From: Leucocoprinus leucothites
Taxonomy: Eukaryota > Basidiomycota > Agaricomycetes > Agaricales > Agaricaceae
DNA length: 64,000 nt
Direction of reading: 5' to 3'
NCBI GenBank assembly: GCA_013368445.1
Contig: JAACJO010000002.1
Coordinates: forward strand, 1,612,001-1,676,000
Each line of letters begins with the position of its first letter. Position 1 is the stretch's first letter. The notes beneath the pieces are model-generated. The model had not been told where the DNA came from. It searched no databases and saw nothing but the letters and a program-made list of their open reading frames with translations. The position numbers and the translations under genes were made by a program. Positions 36,445 through 48,685 of the stretch are shown in pieces.

Positions 36445-39400
36445 GAGGTCCATGACAATCGGGATAAGCGCTTGACTTTGATACTTGGGCGAAGATCGAA
36501 AGAACCATCACCATCATCATAAGATGCAAGCATATGACATTCCTCTCTTGTTCGGTTCCAAGCCACAGAGAACCTCTATACTTTGTGTTGATATTCGGGT
36601 AACATGGGACCGGTTAGTATACTTAAGAGCTTTTTCGAAGCAAGCGAAGCCACCTTTGATAAGAATTTCGGCGAGATGGTGTCGCGTCCTCCGTAGGTGC
36701 CTCTATCAGGTTAGACCTCTAGGCTGCGCTTTTTTGCCTATGCCATCGCATCTTTCAGGATTTCTTACCACGATTCCGTCGTCCTGTTCTTTTGCATAGA
36801 AGAGCCATGGTTTTTGAGATCAGCAAAAAGTAATAGATTTGTTGCCTCTGAGTATTGGACAACCGGTGTCAGCCGGACGATGTGCCGTGATGCGCGTGGA
36901 TTCCTGCCTTGAGTTGAATTCCGGCCATGCTGTACAGTCAAATGCCAGGGTACTTACTACATGTCAGTGACCACCCTTCGAAACAGTCCGAAAGGGAAGG
37001 TTTAGTTACCGGAGAGATTTCTCTTCCAGTCGTATCATTTTTTTCCCTCGCCAAACTTTAATAAAAGGAAACGCGACTCACACCGTTCGGTCGTAATGCC
37101 TGGAGATATGTCATTTTAAATTGCTTTGGATGCGACAAATGACACAAACTTTAAGGCACCTTCACAGGCTTGAAGCTTGATCTGGAAAGTAAGGTTCTGA
37201 GCGCCAGAACCTTGAAAACTAACTGGGATTAGCGAAAAGATTGAATGATGCGAGCAGTGGAGAAAAGAGGGGCATAGAGGAGCGAATACTTATGTATGGG
37301 GAATTCTTCCGTCGCGTCGTTTGATGCTGTCATGTCTTTGAAAGAGAAGAGGATTAACAGCTGCCCCGTCAAGTTGGCTTCGACAAAAGTAGCTCAAGTT
37401 GTATTGACAACTTGGGATCAACTGAGCTTGTGAAAGAGCGAAGTTCCGGTAACTCAAGTTTGGAGATAAATTGGATTACGGCAGCCAAATGATGAGGATG
37501 ATGGATGGCAATACGGTACAGCTGGGGTTGACCGACTTTGGCAGATGCTTCTCAGCCTCAGATATAGTCCCCGAAGGATAGCGCAGGGATGCCAGACTGC
37601 TTTGGGTATGGATGTCTATAGTAGTATGTAGTAGCTGCGCGCAAGTCAGGCGCTAAGGGCTTTTGGCAAGGACCCAGTGGGACCCCTCCCACTCCATACA
37701 GAGTATGCCCGTGAGGCTTCCATTTCCTATGACATCTCGTTTTTTCCCTCCCCTCCGCCTCATTTCAATCCCAATGGCGCAACCCAAACAGAAATGGAGT
37801 TTTGTGGTGACAGGGGATGAATTAACGACGGTACTCCAAGTGGAACTCTGAGTCCTTATCTTCTTGACTATGTAGTGTAGTTGAGCCGGCAGCCTATTGG
37901 ATGGTAAAAGGTTATCGAAAATCGCGGAGAATGTAAGAAAGGGGTTTGAGTGCTGGTAAAGGGGAGCCACCTGGAGCCACACTGGTTATCTAACGTCATT
38001 TAATCATTAATCGGGTCCACAACATTCTGCTTAAAAACCAAAGGATTCAAAGGAGGATAGTACGATGGTCACGAGGAGAGTGTGTCTATGATGGGATCAG
38101 CCAGGTTCAAAAACTTCGGGAAGACTCGACTTTGTGGCCGACCCCGGGCCGACCTATGAGCGCTCGAGACGCCCGTCGTCGCGTGAGCCATAAAAGTGGC
38201 AGAACAATTGATCTGTCAAAGTTGTTGGGGAACTAGACCATAAAAGGATTAGACTCCGTCGAGAGCGCATCAGCGGACTGTCGCGTTAGGCGGGGTCGCC
38301 CGAAATAGGTAAGTTGAGTGGTGAATATATTAAGGGTTGTCGAAATACCCGTCATGTCATGCGTTGGCAGGTGTTCGGATTTTGCGTCTTTATTCAACTT
38401 TTCACCCTAGGCGATGTCGATGCTACAGGGAAAAGAAAGGAGTCTTTGGAAATAGGACTTGTGGGGTAGACTGTCGAATTGACGCTCGAGAGATGAGACA
38501 AATAAAAAAAACGCGCCAGGGGGAGGAAGAGGCAATTTATCAGAGAAAAAGCGCTGAAAAAAATAATAATCAAGGAAATGAAAAGTGGGCAGCGGTTGTC
38601 AGGGCTTTCAAAGTTTCATCAGTTTCAAGCGTACACACTAACCTCCGATAATTGCGTGCGGAAGCGGGAGGGGTTACTGTTCGATAACCTGTTGTTCCTT
38701 TGTGTAGTTGATCAGAAGTTTCGAACATTGTCTAGAAAAAAAGTCACGTCAACTTGGAAACCAAAAAAGTGAGCTTTACTTGGTTATAATTGGTTAACCT
38801 GTATGTTATTATTAAGTATGTCAAGCCCAGCTCTTCGGAAGGACAGAGCAACGCTCGGCAAGGGCTGCGTTTGATCGACGTCGCCTACGTTGGTCAAGGT
38901 TTATCGTAAACCTACAATTACCTGTCGAAGAGAAGGCCCAGGACTAAGTGCTTCGATCGAGAGAGTCGAGACCGACGCATGAGAAGAGTTTTACGTAGCG
39001 GAATAGTGGCTAACCCTACGTCAACCCACGCTAGTAATTAGGAGAGTGATCGACAAGTAATTCAATGGTAAGTAGAGCGTTCGGCACTGCCTTTTGCGTA
39101 CACTACCTTAGTGACATACTAAGGCGGCTTTGAGCACGCGGGTTGGTGCGTGGAGGTAGTGAGGGCGAAAGCTTGAACGAAAGAGGTTTGATTGAGCGAT
39201 TAAGACTCGAGAGTTTCGTTATTGTAGGTAAATGCTTAGAGCCGTTTTACCAAGTAAAGCTTGGGCGAGGTTTGGACATCTAGAAAGTCTACGTGGTCAG
39301 CTGAGAAAGTAAAGCTAAGGCCCAGTCTGAGGAAGGAAGCACTAGCGGATCCCCCTCAATTGGAGCCATGGTTGGCAGATGTTCTTGACGTCAAGGAATC

Positions 39401-41152
39401 GTACCTTCAGCGTATGCAAACCCAGATTCGGGGTCATAGAGACAATCTCATCAGCTTTTAGTGAGAAGCAAGGGTAAGATTCACCGTACTGCTTCTCATA
39501 GTAGCGGATCTTGCGACTTGCTAGACGTTGACAGGCAAGCAAAGCAGAGAGGTCCAGATAACGGGACCTGATCTGGTTCGAACACATAGCTGCCATAGAG
39601 CCTCCAAGCAAGACAGTACATATTATTCGATAGAAGGCAAGAATCGGTTTGGAGAAGCAACTGGAATGGCAGTATTGGTGCCTTGTAAAGTCGCAAGTAG
39701 CCTGAGGAAACGGAAATTAGAAGATCTCCTGTGTGTCGCCGTACAATCTCAATCGTTGAAGAGCTTAGACGTTTATCGATGTCGTTCTGGTTGACAGCGA
39801 AAGCAGCACCAATGGCCCGGAATGATCGTGAGCTGTTATGCTGCTGGTCGTAAAACGTGTTTTCGCGGTCGGTGATTCGGCGCTTTGTCTCAGGTTGCTT
39901 TTTTATTTTATTTTTAGGAGACACACGCTAACGCGTCTTTCCGGAGTGTCTCTGCTTAAGGGAATCGATGGGTCGTGGCGCGTACGTGGCTCGGGAGAGT
40001 TTCTAAATTGGTGGGTGGCGCGCCGATCCGTGGTTGCGAGGACTCGGAATGATGGCAGCGCGTATGGGCAGCAACAATGAGTAAGGTACTAGTAAAGACT
40101 GGTGGATGAGAAAAAAAATCGCGTCTTGGAAAAAGCCGTGGATCACCGCCAGTGCTTGCCCTGAAAGTCGGGAACATGAGTAATTTCAAATTTCGCATCC
40201 CGGTAGCTAAGGAAAGAAATGTTGGGTCCGGACGGGTACCTGAAGCTTATGAAGTTGGCTTAAACAGAGTAAAATTGAGGAGTTGCGACCCTCAGCTCTT
40301 TGCGAGAAGCTGTGCAGCGTCGTCCCCCGGATTATTGCGCCACTAATTTCGCGTACAGCACTGCGTGCCATTCGTTTCAGTGTCAGGCCTGAGTGAATAT
40401 GTTGGTATTTGACGCTTGGCGTGATTATGGTTGTTGGAGCACGGGCTCGGCTAAGTAAAGGCCGTGCGTCGCCTAAAGCCCCGAGGTGAATTTTAGCCGG
40501 ATTTGCGGGTGAAGGATGGGCGTCCAAGTACTGAATCAAAAATGATGCATGATGGCGCACAGTTTGCCCGATTAGGCAAAGGTCGGCGTCGGGAGGTTGC
40601 GACTAGTTTGAAAAATTGCAGGTGTCAACAGCCATTAGGAGGAGACAGTGAACGTAAACAATGGATTGTAGTACTGTACTGTATGTCGCACCAAACGGAT
40701 GGTGCACACTAGGGGTCCAGGATGGCGTGGTAGGCTGGGGTTGTGGTGATTAATTCGACCTATAGTGGTTGCTAGCAGGGCTTAGCAACGTTCTGGGTGG
40801 CCTCATGTGCGGAGAGACGCCTTGATGCCTCGTGTCCGACCAACGGCCATGTCAACCAGTTGCGAGCGCTCAGTTGGTTGACTGGTGGCGGGAAAACCAT
40901 TTTATTTATTTTGGGCAAGGACACTCAAACGTGGCCGGGTGAGTACAAGAAGAGGTTTATTGCATACGGGTGTGGGGGTGTGGGTCCGCCTCGTGAAGTA
41001 GTTGAGCTTCAGGGGGAAGGAGAAAGGGATCTGGCGAGCCGCGAGATGAACTGTGGGTGTCCGAATAAGGGAAGACGAGCGGATCTGAGATGGATCTTGG
41101 TGGCTGGGGTCCTGGCAGAGTCGGTGGGCTAGCCATTTCGGGCCGGGGAGAG

Positions 41153-41160
41153 TATATATT
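41153..41160 (+). promoter_or_regulatory. TATA box of the downstream gene
   Basis: TATATATT lies 33 bp before the ATG at 41194, the best-placed TATA element in the window. The short spacing implies a very short leader, or that a later ATG is used. Confidence 0.45.
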
Positions 41161-41193
41161 GGTGTGGTTGGCAGAGAGTTGTGCCCAGTCGAA

Positions 41194-42257
41194 ATGTTCC
41201 GCGCTCACTCCCCTTACTCCCCTTTCTTCACCTCGGGTCTCCTCTGGGATCCCGTTTCTGCGCAGCCAACAACAGACTTGCCTACTGATCAGCAGTCCAT
41301 CCCCTCGACCATCTACTTTGATGTCGAGTTCAGCGATGATGACCAGTATCGCTCCTTTCTCTCCCTCGACCTTGCAGAGACACAGTCAACTCGTTCACTC
41401 AGTCTCAAACGCAAGCCTTCTTCCAAAAACACTGCCCGCTCCTTCACCAGTTCACGGCCAAAGTGCGAGTACGTGATCATTTTACTTGGCTAATTATCAT
41501 CGTCCTTATTCTACGCCACAGCCCCATCTCAGAGGTTCCTTCTCGCAATGAGCTGCGATCTGGTCCTTCGCCAAAGCCTGTCCCTTCAATAACTCTCCCT
41601 TCACCTCCATCTCGTTCAACTCAACTGTCCATCTCTACGGCTCCTCCCCGCCTACCCTCTCTTCCTCCTCTTCCCTCTCTTGACCTCGATTTGTCGGCAT
41701 CTCCTCAACGCCGAAAATCGATCGTCCCCACCAAGAAATCAGCTGCATCATCACCGCCACCTCTCATTCGCCTGCCTACTCGCCAACCATCGACCGCTTC
41801 ATCGCATACTCGCTTCCGCAACAGGGCCACTGCCCTTGCTCTGCTCGAAGGTCGCCAAAAGCCTGTCGTAGCTCCTTCACCGCGTCAACCCAGAAACTTC
41901 ATGAGCATGAGTGATGATGAAGACGAGGATGATGACGAGGACGACGTCCTTCCACGCTCCGACAGCGAAGATGATCCCATGCGCATCTTCAACCCCACTT
42001 TCGAGCCGGAGGACATTGTCTTACCCGCGTCTCCTACTACACATTCCTTCCCACCCTCTCGCGTGCTGCGTCCCTCCAACGGTGCTAACCTCGGTGGACG
42101 TAAACCTTCTCAGCGACGTGCCAAGCACAAGTCGGGAAAGGCCAGCGAATGGTTCCCTCTCAAAAGCTTCATCGACCTCTGCAACGAGAACGATGATGAT
42201 TCTGGCTCCGGCAACTGGAATTGGCGAAGCTTCATCGAAGTCTCCACCCTCTCATAA
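41194..42257 (+). CDS. Acidic, Ser/Pro-rich protein of unknown function
   Basis: Exons 41194-41468 and 41522-42257 encode 336 aa; the protein family is unknown to me. It is rich in Ser and Pro. Visible features are IYFDVEFSDDDQYRSFLSLD near the N terminus, a long proline/serine linker, RFRNRATALALLEGRQKP, NFMSMSDDEDEDDDEDD (an acidic run), a basic GGRKPSQRRAKHKSG patch and a C-terminal EWFPLKSFIDLCNE with a WNWRSFIEVSTLS end. No enzyme domain, signal peptide or membrane segment is present. The basic and acidic patches suggest a nuclear protein, which is only an inference. It stands isolated between two gene-poor intervals of about 8 and 4.5 kb and has a TATA box, consistent with strongly regulated expression. 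The intron is 53 nt, phase 2. Confidence 0.75.
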
Positions 42258-45200
42258 CCTTCTTGTCTTGGACCATACTTGTCTATCTGTGTTCCCTTGC
42301 ATCGTGTAATCCACATACCCCTTCCCTCACTTGTGTCTAATTGTTGTCGCATTTGCATCACCATTTCTACGTACACTCTCTCTAACTTTATACTATTATA
42401 ATATTTTCCCTACCTCTCTCTAGTCGTTCATTACCCACCTCTCCTCGACTCGCCTCTCCTTCACGCACATACTGTACACTTACACACCGCATTTTTACAC
42501 GCTTGACGTACTCTTTAGTCAGTACATCAGTAATACTACCTGTCGCTCAGTGAACACCTTCATCCTCGTTGGTTGATCACCCTATTGAGTTCACACAGTC
42601 AGGAAAGTCCCTTCGGAAACCGTGTGAGGCCAAAAAAATAACTTTGCATCGTGTTCAAGCCGTGTCCGTTCCTCCGCCTTTGAATTCTATTGCTTATCTC
42701 TCGGAATCCACGTTTAATTCCCATGCAGAAATAATCGATACGTGATGCATGATGCCAGAGTGGTGCATATGTCTTTTCAATATATGTACGACATCAACCC
42801 TGAGCAGACACGCCGACAGCGAGCGTCGAAACTCCAGGTTCAATGTACTGTATGTAGACGCGGTGTGATCAAGTCCCCGCCGCTTCAACGGCCCTGCCAG
42901 CATATTTGATTCAGAGTTTTTGTCTCCTCCGCCGCCGAATGAGAGTCCTCATCTTGAAATATAGTCTCACTTCCGATAACCACGAAACTTGAGGCCTGGA
43001 GATTTCCCTGAGTGTAGACAATATACTACACGTGAGTATAATTGGTACAAACAATAGCTTACTATTATTATGATTATGCGGAGACAATAGTAAGCTGGCG
43101 GCGCTGAGCGCGTGTATGAGGCAACGAGATTCCGCGTCTTAGGGAAGTCGCTATGGAGACTTGTGTTTTTTGTAGTACTCTATTATGTACTTTGGCGGGT
43201 GCTTGTCTTTTTGTTCGTCCATGTATGCGTGTCAAAGCCTCGGGGGGCGGGGAAGACCTTAGTGATAATTGAACCGTGTGAAAAAAGACAGAACGAACGC
43301 CTCGACACACTGGCACTCTCGCGAATCAAAAAATTCCATTGTTCTCGTTATACTTTAAATCCGTTTGTCGATTTCCCTCCATTGTCTCTTGAGAATTCGC
43401 GAAGGATAACTTGGCAACCAATACATACTTTGTGTTTCTTGTTCAGGTTCGATGGTAGCGGAGGAAGAAAAGGGGCGGTAGGCCTTAAGGGGTGTCGTAA
43501 GTAAGTAATAATCAAGGAAGCCGCAGGAGACAGTGATGATATAGATATACGTTACATGATGACGAGGAAGATTAGGGGGCGGGGTGATTCTCAGAAAGTC
43601 AGAGTTGGGTTGACTATTTTAGGAGTTGTGACTCTTGCGGGGGGTAACTACATGAGTATGGGGGAACGGGTAGATACAAAAGAAACTTGGAGTCATTTTC
43701 TCGTATGACAGCGCTTTGCTTCTGGACCTTGCTGCATCTTTGCAAATCATCATGTGCACTCATCATCGTAAGCTCGGATTTCTTTCCCGGATTTTCCGAG
43801 TGTGAGAGTTGATAATTAATCCACGGTTAGTAAAGTGACTCGAAGGCACGGGACTGTATGTATACGAGTATACGTTATCGGGGCTTAACCACCCCTTATT
43901 CGATGAGGTATGCATACCGTCAGACGCTTATCCGATATCCGGATCGCGACGGACCATCGGACGGACGGTAATTTCCCGGCGAGAATCACCCTTCTGCACA
44001 ATGTGTATGCGCGTCTGCTTGGCACACAAGCAGGACTTTTTTTTTCTGATCAGAGCCCTAGCAGATTCGTGTTTTCCGCGCAGCAACTCCCGGGAATACG
44101 ACTTGGAATGTTGAAGGTTAATTATCATACGATAACGGGTATGTTCTTGGCTCAGCTTGGTATGATCTGATCATCAACTATTTCGAAAGCCTGAGGCGCG
44201 CGCGATCGAGAGAGTGCTCCAAGGCCCAACAACGATCGAACGATTACGATCACCAAGCACATACTACGGATAATCATTTTCCAACCTGCGCGCTTGCGGG
44301 ATTTCCCCCTGGGGACCCCGGAAGCACCCCCTCCCGATTTCCTGGCAATGATGCACTGATCTCTCGTGTTGTGCGTGTGATAAACAGCCATTGTTCAGTC
44401 GTACGATTCACAGAGACACAACAAGGAAGAAATTTTGATGATGGTGGTTGTTGTCAAGTATGTAAGGGAAGTAGTTGGTGTTTGGTTGGTTACCTAGTTG
44501 CCTGCGTGTGTGTATCTGTCGACATGGACAATTGGACGCGTTCGTTGAGGTACTTTTGTGTGATGGTTGAGGGAAATCATGCGCACGCATCACAGTTGTC
44601 TTGATCTCCCGTGAGTTGAGGCTAGTGGGTAAGTCTATTAACACATAAGAAGCTATGCTCAAAACATGATGATTTAGATGGGCGAAGGATGATATTCTAT
44701 TGAGCTCCGTAAACCGGTGCGCCCTGGAAAATCACCCGCAAAAAAACACCGTGGTGGGACATGTGGTCGAGCTGATGAAGAACCCAGGAACTTAACATAG
44801 AGCTTCTCTAGCTTCTTGCGAGAAGGGAATCAGTGAAGAATCAATGATCTCATCCCGAATCTTTTCCAGGCTCAACTCACTGAACAGCAAACCCAAGCCT
44901 ACAATCAGAGGGAGTAGTATATCAGCTACCATCTTTGTTGATCGTCTTCTCAAAATTTGTGAGAGCTCAAATTAGAGCTCATAAGTAACTCCAATACCCC
45001 AACTGATGGACGGCGGTATGGTTGGGAATTTTTCGTGGCTGTGATGGCGGTGACGGCAATTTGTCCAAAGATATCGATAGTTGGTTGAAACTTGGCCGGC
45101 TACCTATGAATAGGATCGTCCGACCGAGGTGTGCGGAAATGTGCTTGTCGGGGTAAAGAATTGACCTGGGGAGGGCCTGTCTCAGTGTTCTTGCCTTGAC

Positions 45201-46712
45201 AGGGAATGGAGAGGGATTGATGCGAAGACAGACCCTGCTAGATTGCGGCTCGAGGGTCCGTTGTTTCTCCTGAGTGCCTAGTAATGGTCTAATAGTTTGT
45301 TGTTGCGTGAAATCGGGTCTTCATCAAATCCATCATCAGTGGCCGAGTGATGAACAGATATCGGGAATATAATAAGCTTTTTAGGTCCAAAATTTCATAG
45401 GTAAACCAGGCCAATTTAGGTCAGACTTGTGTGGGTTGAACGACCATGACGAATGGGTAGACCTATAATCAGAGATGGTCGTGCTTGAACACTCAATGCT
45501 GGAGTTCGAGGGAACAGTGTAGGCTCCTCGGGCAGCATGGCACACCGCGACGAGTAGCGCTTGGTTTCAAAAATCTCACACACTCCGAGCTCGGTTTCCG
45601 GTCACTGAAAGCTCGTGTGGTTTTGAGTGCCGGGTAGTAGGTCTCTGAGACCGACCCACCCCAAAACTAAAAATCCACGACACATGTGTTGATATGCAAA
45701 CCAGAGCGATAGGCCACCTGAGAATGTATACGCCGATGCCGACTTTCTGGAAATTCTTGTCTGACAGCGAGCGGTAGACGGGTGGCAGACAGTCGGAACA
45801 TGAGATCACTGGTTGCTTTCCTCATGACCTCTCCATGATGATTATTTTGTGATTTGGCTTTCCGATTGTTGCGAGAGACCCGAAAGGAATGTACATTCTA
45901 CTACCCCGATAGACCCTCGTTCAGGTTGGCACATCAGGGTTGGTGATGGTCCGAACACGCGGAACACGATCGATTTAGAACCTGGGTCCGAAGTGACTTG
46001 CTTGAGCCAGGCAGATTTCGCGATAAAAAAGGCGCTTGTCACCTTGGTGAGTGTGATAACTCGGTAGTGATTAGCTGAGGGCGTAGTTTGGGAACTAGTG
46101 ATGTATAATGCCACTTGCAAGGAGTGTTACTGGTATCGTTCGGATCATCGAAGTCAGAGGTGGAAACGGGCGGAAATTACAGTCAACAGTCGGAGCTTGA
46201 AACACCCGCACTCCCGCCAAACGTCCACATCATCATTCGAGGGGTTATCAAAGAGTACTCGAGGAAGAAACACTCACAGAGCAGCCCCATTTGCACGCTT
46301 CAGAGAATCATTGCAAATCAAATTAGACCTAACTAAGGTGACGTGATTTCCCTTTTCTTCAGGAGCTTGGAATCCGTTTTCTTTTCTCCAACAAATGTAC
46401 CGCCCTGTTCCTCCCAACTTCCGGCCTCAACGTTTGAGGTTGTGGCACAAATTAAACTTGAACTGAAAGCTCATGACCAATGGCGACTGATTACAGGCTA
46501 TTTTTTTTCTTGGTTACCAGTATCATTATATAAAACGATAATATGGAATGGATGGGATAATCAAGCTCCTCTCATTCAGTTTTTTCTTAAACATCAAGTA
46601 ACAGAAAGCGTTGGCTTCGTTACAGAATACCTGAAGCAACGCGCTAGAAAGGAGACTTTATAACCACGGGCCCAGGCCATTCATATCCTTCACTAGTGGT
46701 CTTTTCCCTCCA
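42258..46712. other. Second gene-poor interval, about 4.5 kb
   Basis: No supported gene. The first 250 bp are pyrimidine-rich and are likely the 3' region of the preceding gene. Open frames (for example plus 43112-43504 and plus 46343-46663) have no recognisable domain and poor codon structure. No mobile-element protein was recognised. Confidence 0.55.
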
Positions 46713-48322
46713 ATGTCCTCGCCGGATGCAATGGACAAAATGATTCAGGCATTGGGCCAACTTCCAGTATTAAATGTAAGATCATATCCTCAATCATACG
46801 AGATCAAATACTCAATCCGAGCTCTACTACCGAACACCCGAACCATCTAGTATACTGCTGGTGAGTCATCAGTTCTTTATTGATGCCCTTACACCCTGCT
46901 TAAATCACTCGAAACAATAGTTTCTCTCTTATGTATCCTACTTTGTGAATGTGGAACTGTCTTTCCTCGAGAGGTTGGTTGTACATCTTCAGGTTTAGCT
47001 GTATCTTTGACATATCTGCTTATGGATTACTTTTATGCCGACAGGTCTACAGTATTTGGCACGAGAAATGGAAAATAATTAACTTTATTTACCTTTACTG
47101 TCGCTACGTCCCTGTTCTCGCGATTTCGTTGATGTTGGCTGGTATGTGGTTAACCAACTCATCAAAATCGCTTTCGAATGAACTTTAAAAAAGGTGTTAC
47201 CAACGTGAGGGTCGACTATTCCCCAGAGCTTTCAACAGTTGACAACTTTGCTGTAGGGTGTGGGATGTGGAAATGCACTTATTACTTCAATTTGTAAGTC
47301 TCTCGATCAAATGCAGTTTGTGATGATTTAACGACATTGTTAGGGCTCTCTTTTAGCACATTAGTGATTGCAGAAAGTAAGTTCCACATCGTTTGGTACA
47401 TCCACTACCGTGACATATCAATTACCCTTTAACCGATCGCTAGTTTGCTTTATGCTTAGAGCCTATGCTCTATGGGGCGCTTCTCCAACCGCTGCAGTGT
47501 TTTTTGGATTCCTGACTGTTGTAGGTTGTCTTATTCGCTGAAAAACAGACTATACTTGCCGCTGACCAGTCTTGGTTTTAAGTGTATGATTGGTGGACTG
47601 CTCTTAGATTTGTTACTCCAACCACTCCCTGTCATGTTACCGACAGCTGATCTCAGTGATTCATTTTCTACTACTTGAACCTTACGCTTTCCTGCTTATG
47701 ATTTGGTGCCCACTAGAAACAATGCTTCCCACATTGAATATCCCTGATGCCATGTGCTTCATGGGGGCAAAAAATGCTATGTCTGATTTTGTGGTGGTAG
47801 GAGATGTAATTGTCCTGGTGGTTGATGCTAGTGAGTGAACCTATCTTGTACTACGCTTAGTGGATTCACCTAATAATATTGTCATTTAAAGCCGTCGTGT
47901 TCCTGGTCATTTGGGCAAAGAATAAAAGATACAACTCCGAAGTACAAGGAGCAAATGAGCTACTGGGGAAAATATATCGAGATTCAATCACGTATTTCTC
48001 ACTGAATTGTTGTAGGTTCCAAATTTCCTCCCTCCATTCAGATTTTTCAGCTCATCGATGGCCTTCGATAGTACTTGCAATTGTCTCAATTGTGTTGTGC
48101 ATGAGAGTTCCGAGTCTAGCAGTAATGACCTCACGGTTAGCAGATTCTTACATAGTCGACAGAGTCTAAAGCTTACCCTTTCAATCGTGTAGGGTTGCCA
48201 GTGCTTTCACAAGCATCATGCTTTGTCGCATGATAATTGGGCTCAAGGAAATTGGGAATAAGGCGTACATCTCTGATCAAGTACTTCCAGCGTCAACACT
48301 TTCAACTCTGCGATTTGCTTGA
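46713..48322 (+). CDS. DUF6533-type multi-pass membrane protein, apparently frameshifted
   Basis: Member of a large mushroom-specific family of predicted 7-helix membrane proteins of unknown role. The model uses exons 46713-46775, 46851-46860, 46921-46944, 46993-47141, 47239-47293, 47357-47376, 47444-47524, 47570-47581, 47657-47830, 47892-48011, 48042-48135 and 48193-48322. Family marks are YLLMDYF, QVYSIWHEKW, the CFMLRAYALWG helix and LLGKIYRDSITYF, then a C-terminal conserved membrane helix. Exon 46993-47141 is 149 nt, while the frames on both sides need one more base (or two fewer). MDYFYAD and RQVYSIW lie in different frames, so there is a one-base shift near 47040-47050. Exons 46851-46860 and 47570-47581 are only 10 and 12 nt and are tentative. 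It could be a recent pseudogene, a sequence error, or a splice I missed. Confidence 0.55.
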
Positions 48323-48685
48323 GCATCAGATGAAGGTGCTTCATAACGATGATCCCCTACCGTCGAGTGTTTGCACTTTCGAGGTACCATCAAACTGTTG
48401 AGTCTAATAGAGCCCTTCGGCTCCTGATCAATCCATATATCAACGGGCGGAGGAGGGCACTAGAAGAATGCCCCGGCATTATTTTAAATCTAATATCTAT
48501 CGGCTATGTCAAGCCTTAATATCATCTTGGGATTCTATCTATGACTATTTTTGATGGTTATCCATGAACCTAACCCAAAGAATGGCCGAATATGTATGCC
48601 TTCAACAACTGTATTAGGTATCGTCCTTCCGAGCAAGTAATGAACAGGTATATATTGTATGATAAAGTCGTCCGGGATATCAAGG
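48323..48685. other. Intergenic between convergent genes
   Basis: 363 bp of 3' sequence shared by the DUF6533 gene and the tubby-like gene. Nothing else is seen. Confidence 0.5.

Larger units (their letters stand above)
33139..41152. other. Gene-poor interval of about 8 kb
   Basis: No gene could be supported in 8 kb, whereas the window elsewhere averages a gene every 2-3 kb. Open frames are all under about 145 codons, overlap on both strands and lack family motifs or phase-consistent splicing. The longest are minus 39924-39496 (142 codons), minus 40560-40207 (117), plus 40797-41132 (111) and minus 37982-37653 (109). A frame at 36056-36196 (about 46 codons, MASVIADRRDTALEEVRRVE) has gene-like composition but no partner exon that I can find. 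I saw no transposase, reverse transcriptase, long terminal repeat, tRNA or rRNA. It may be a long regulatory region, a non-coding RNA locus or decayed mobile DNA. Confidence 0.6.

Noticed and set aside
39496..39924. 142-codon open frame on the minus strand
   Set aside because: Composition and overlap with plus-strand frames look random; no family recognised and no splice partner found.
40797..41132. Open frame with GGGKT resembling a P-loop
   Set aside because: The spacing does not fit Walker A (GxxxxGKS/T), there is no Walker B, and the frame overlaps other random frames.
33139..46712. Transposable element or viral insertion in the gene-poor block
   Set aside because: No reverse transcriptase, integrase, transposase, terminal repeats or target-site duplication could be recognised by eye; a repeat-library search would be decisive.
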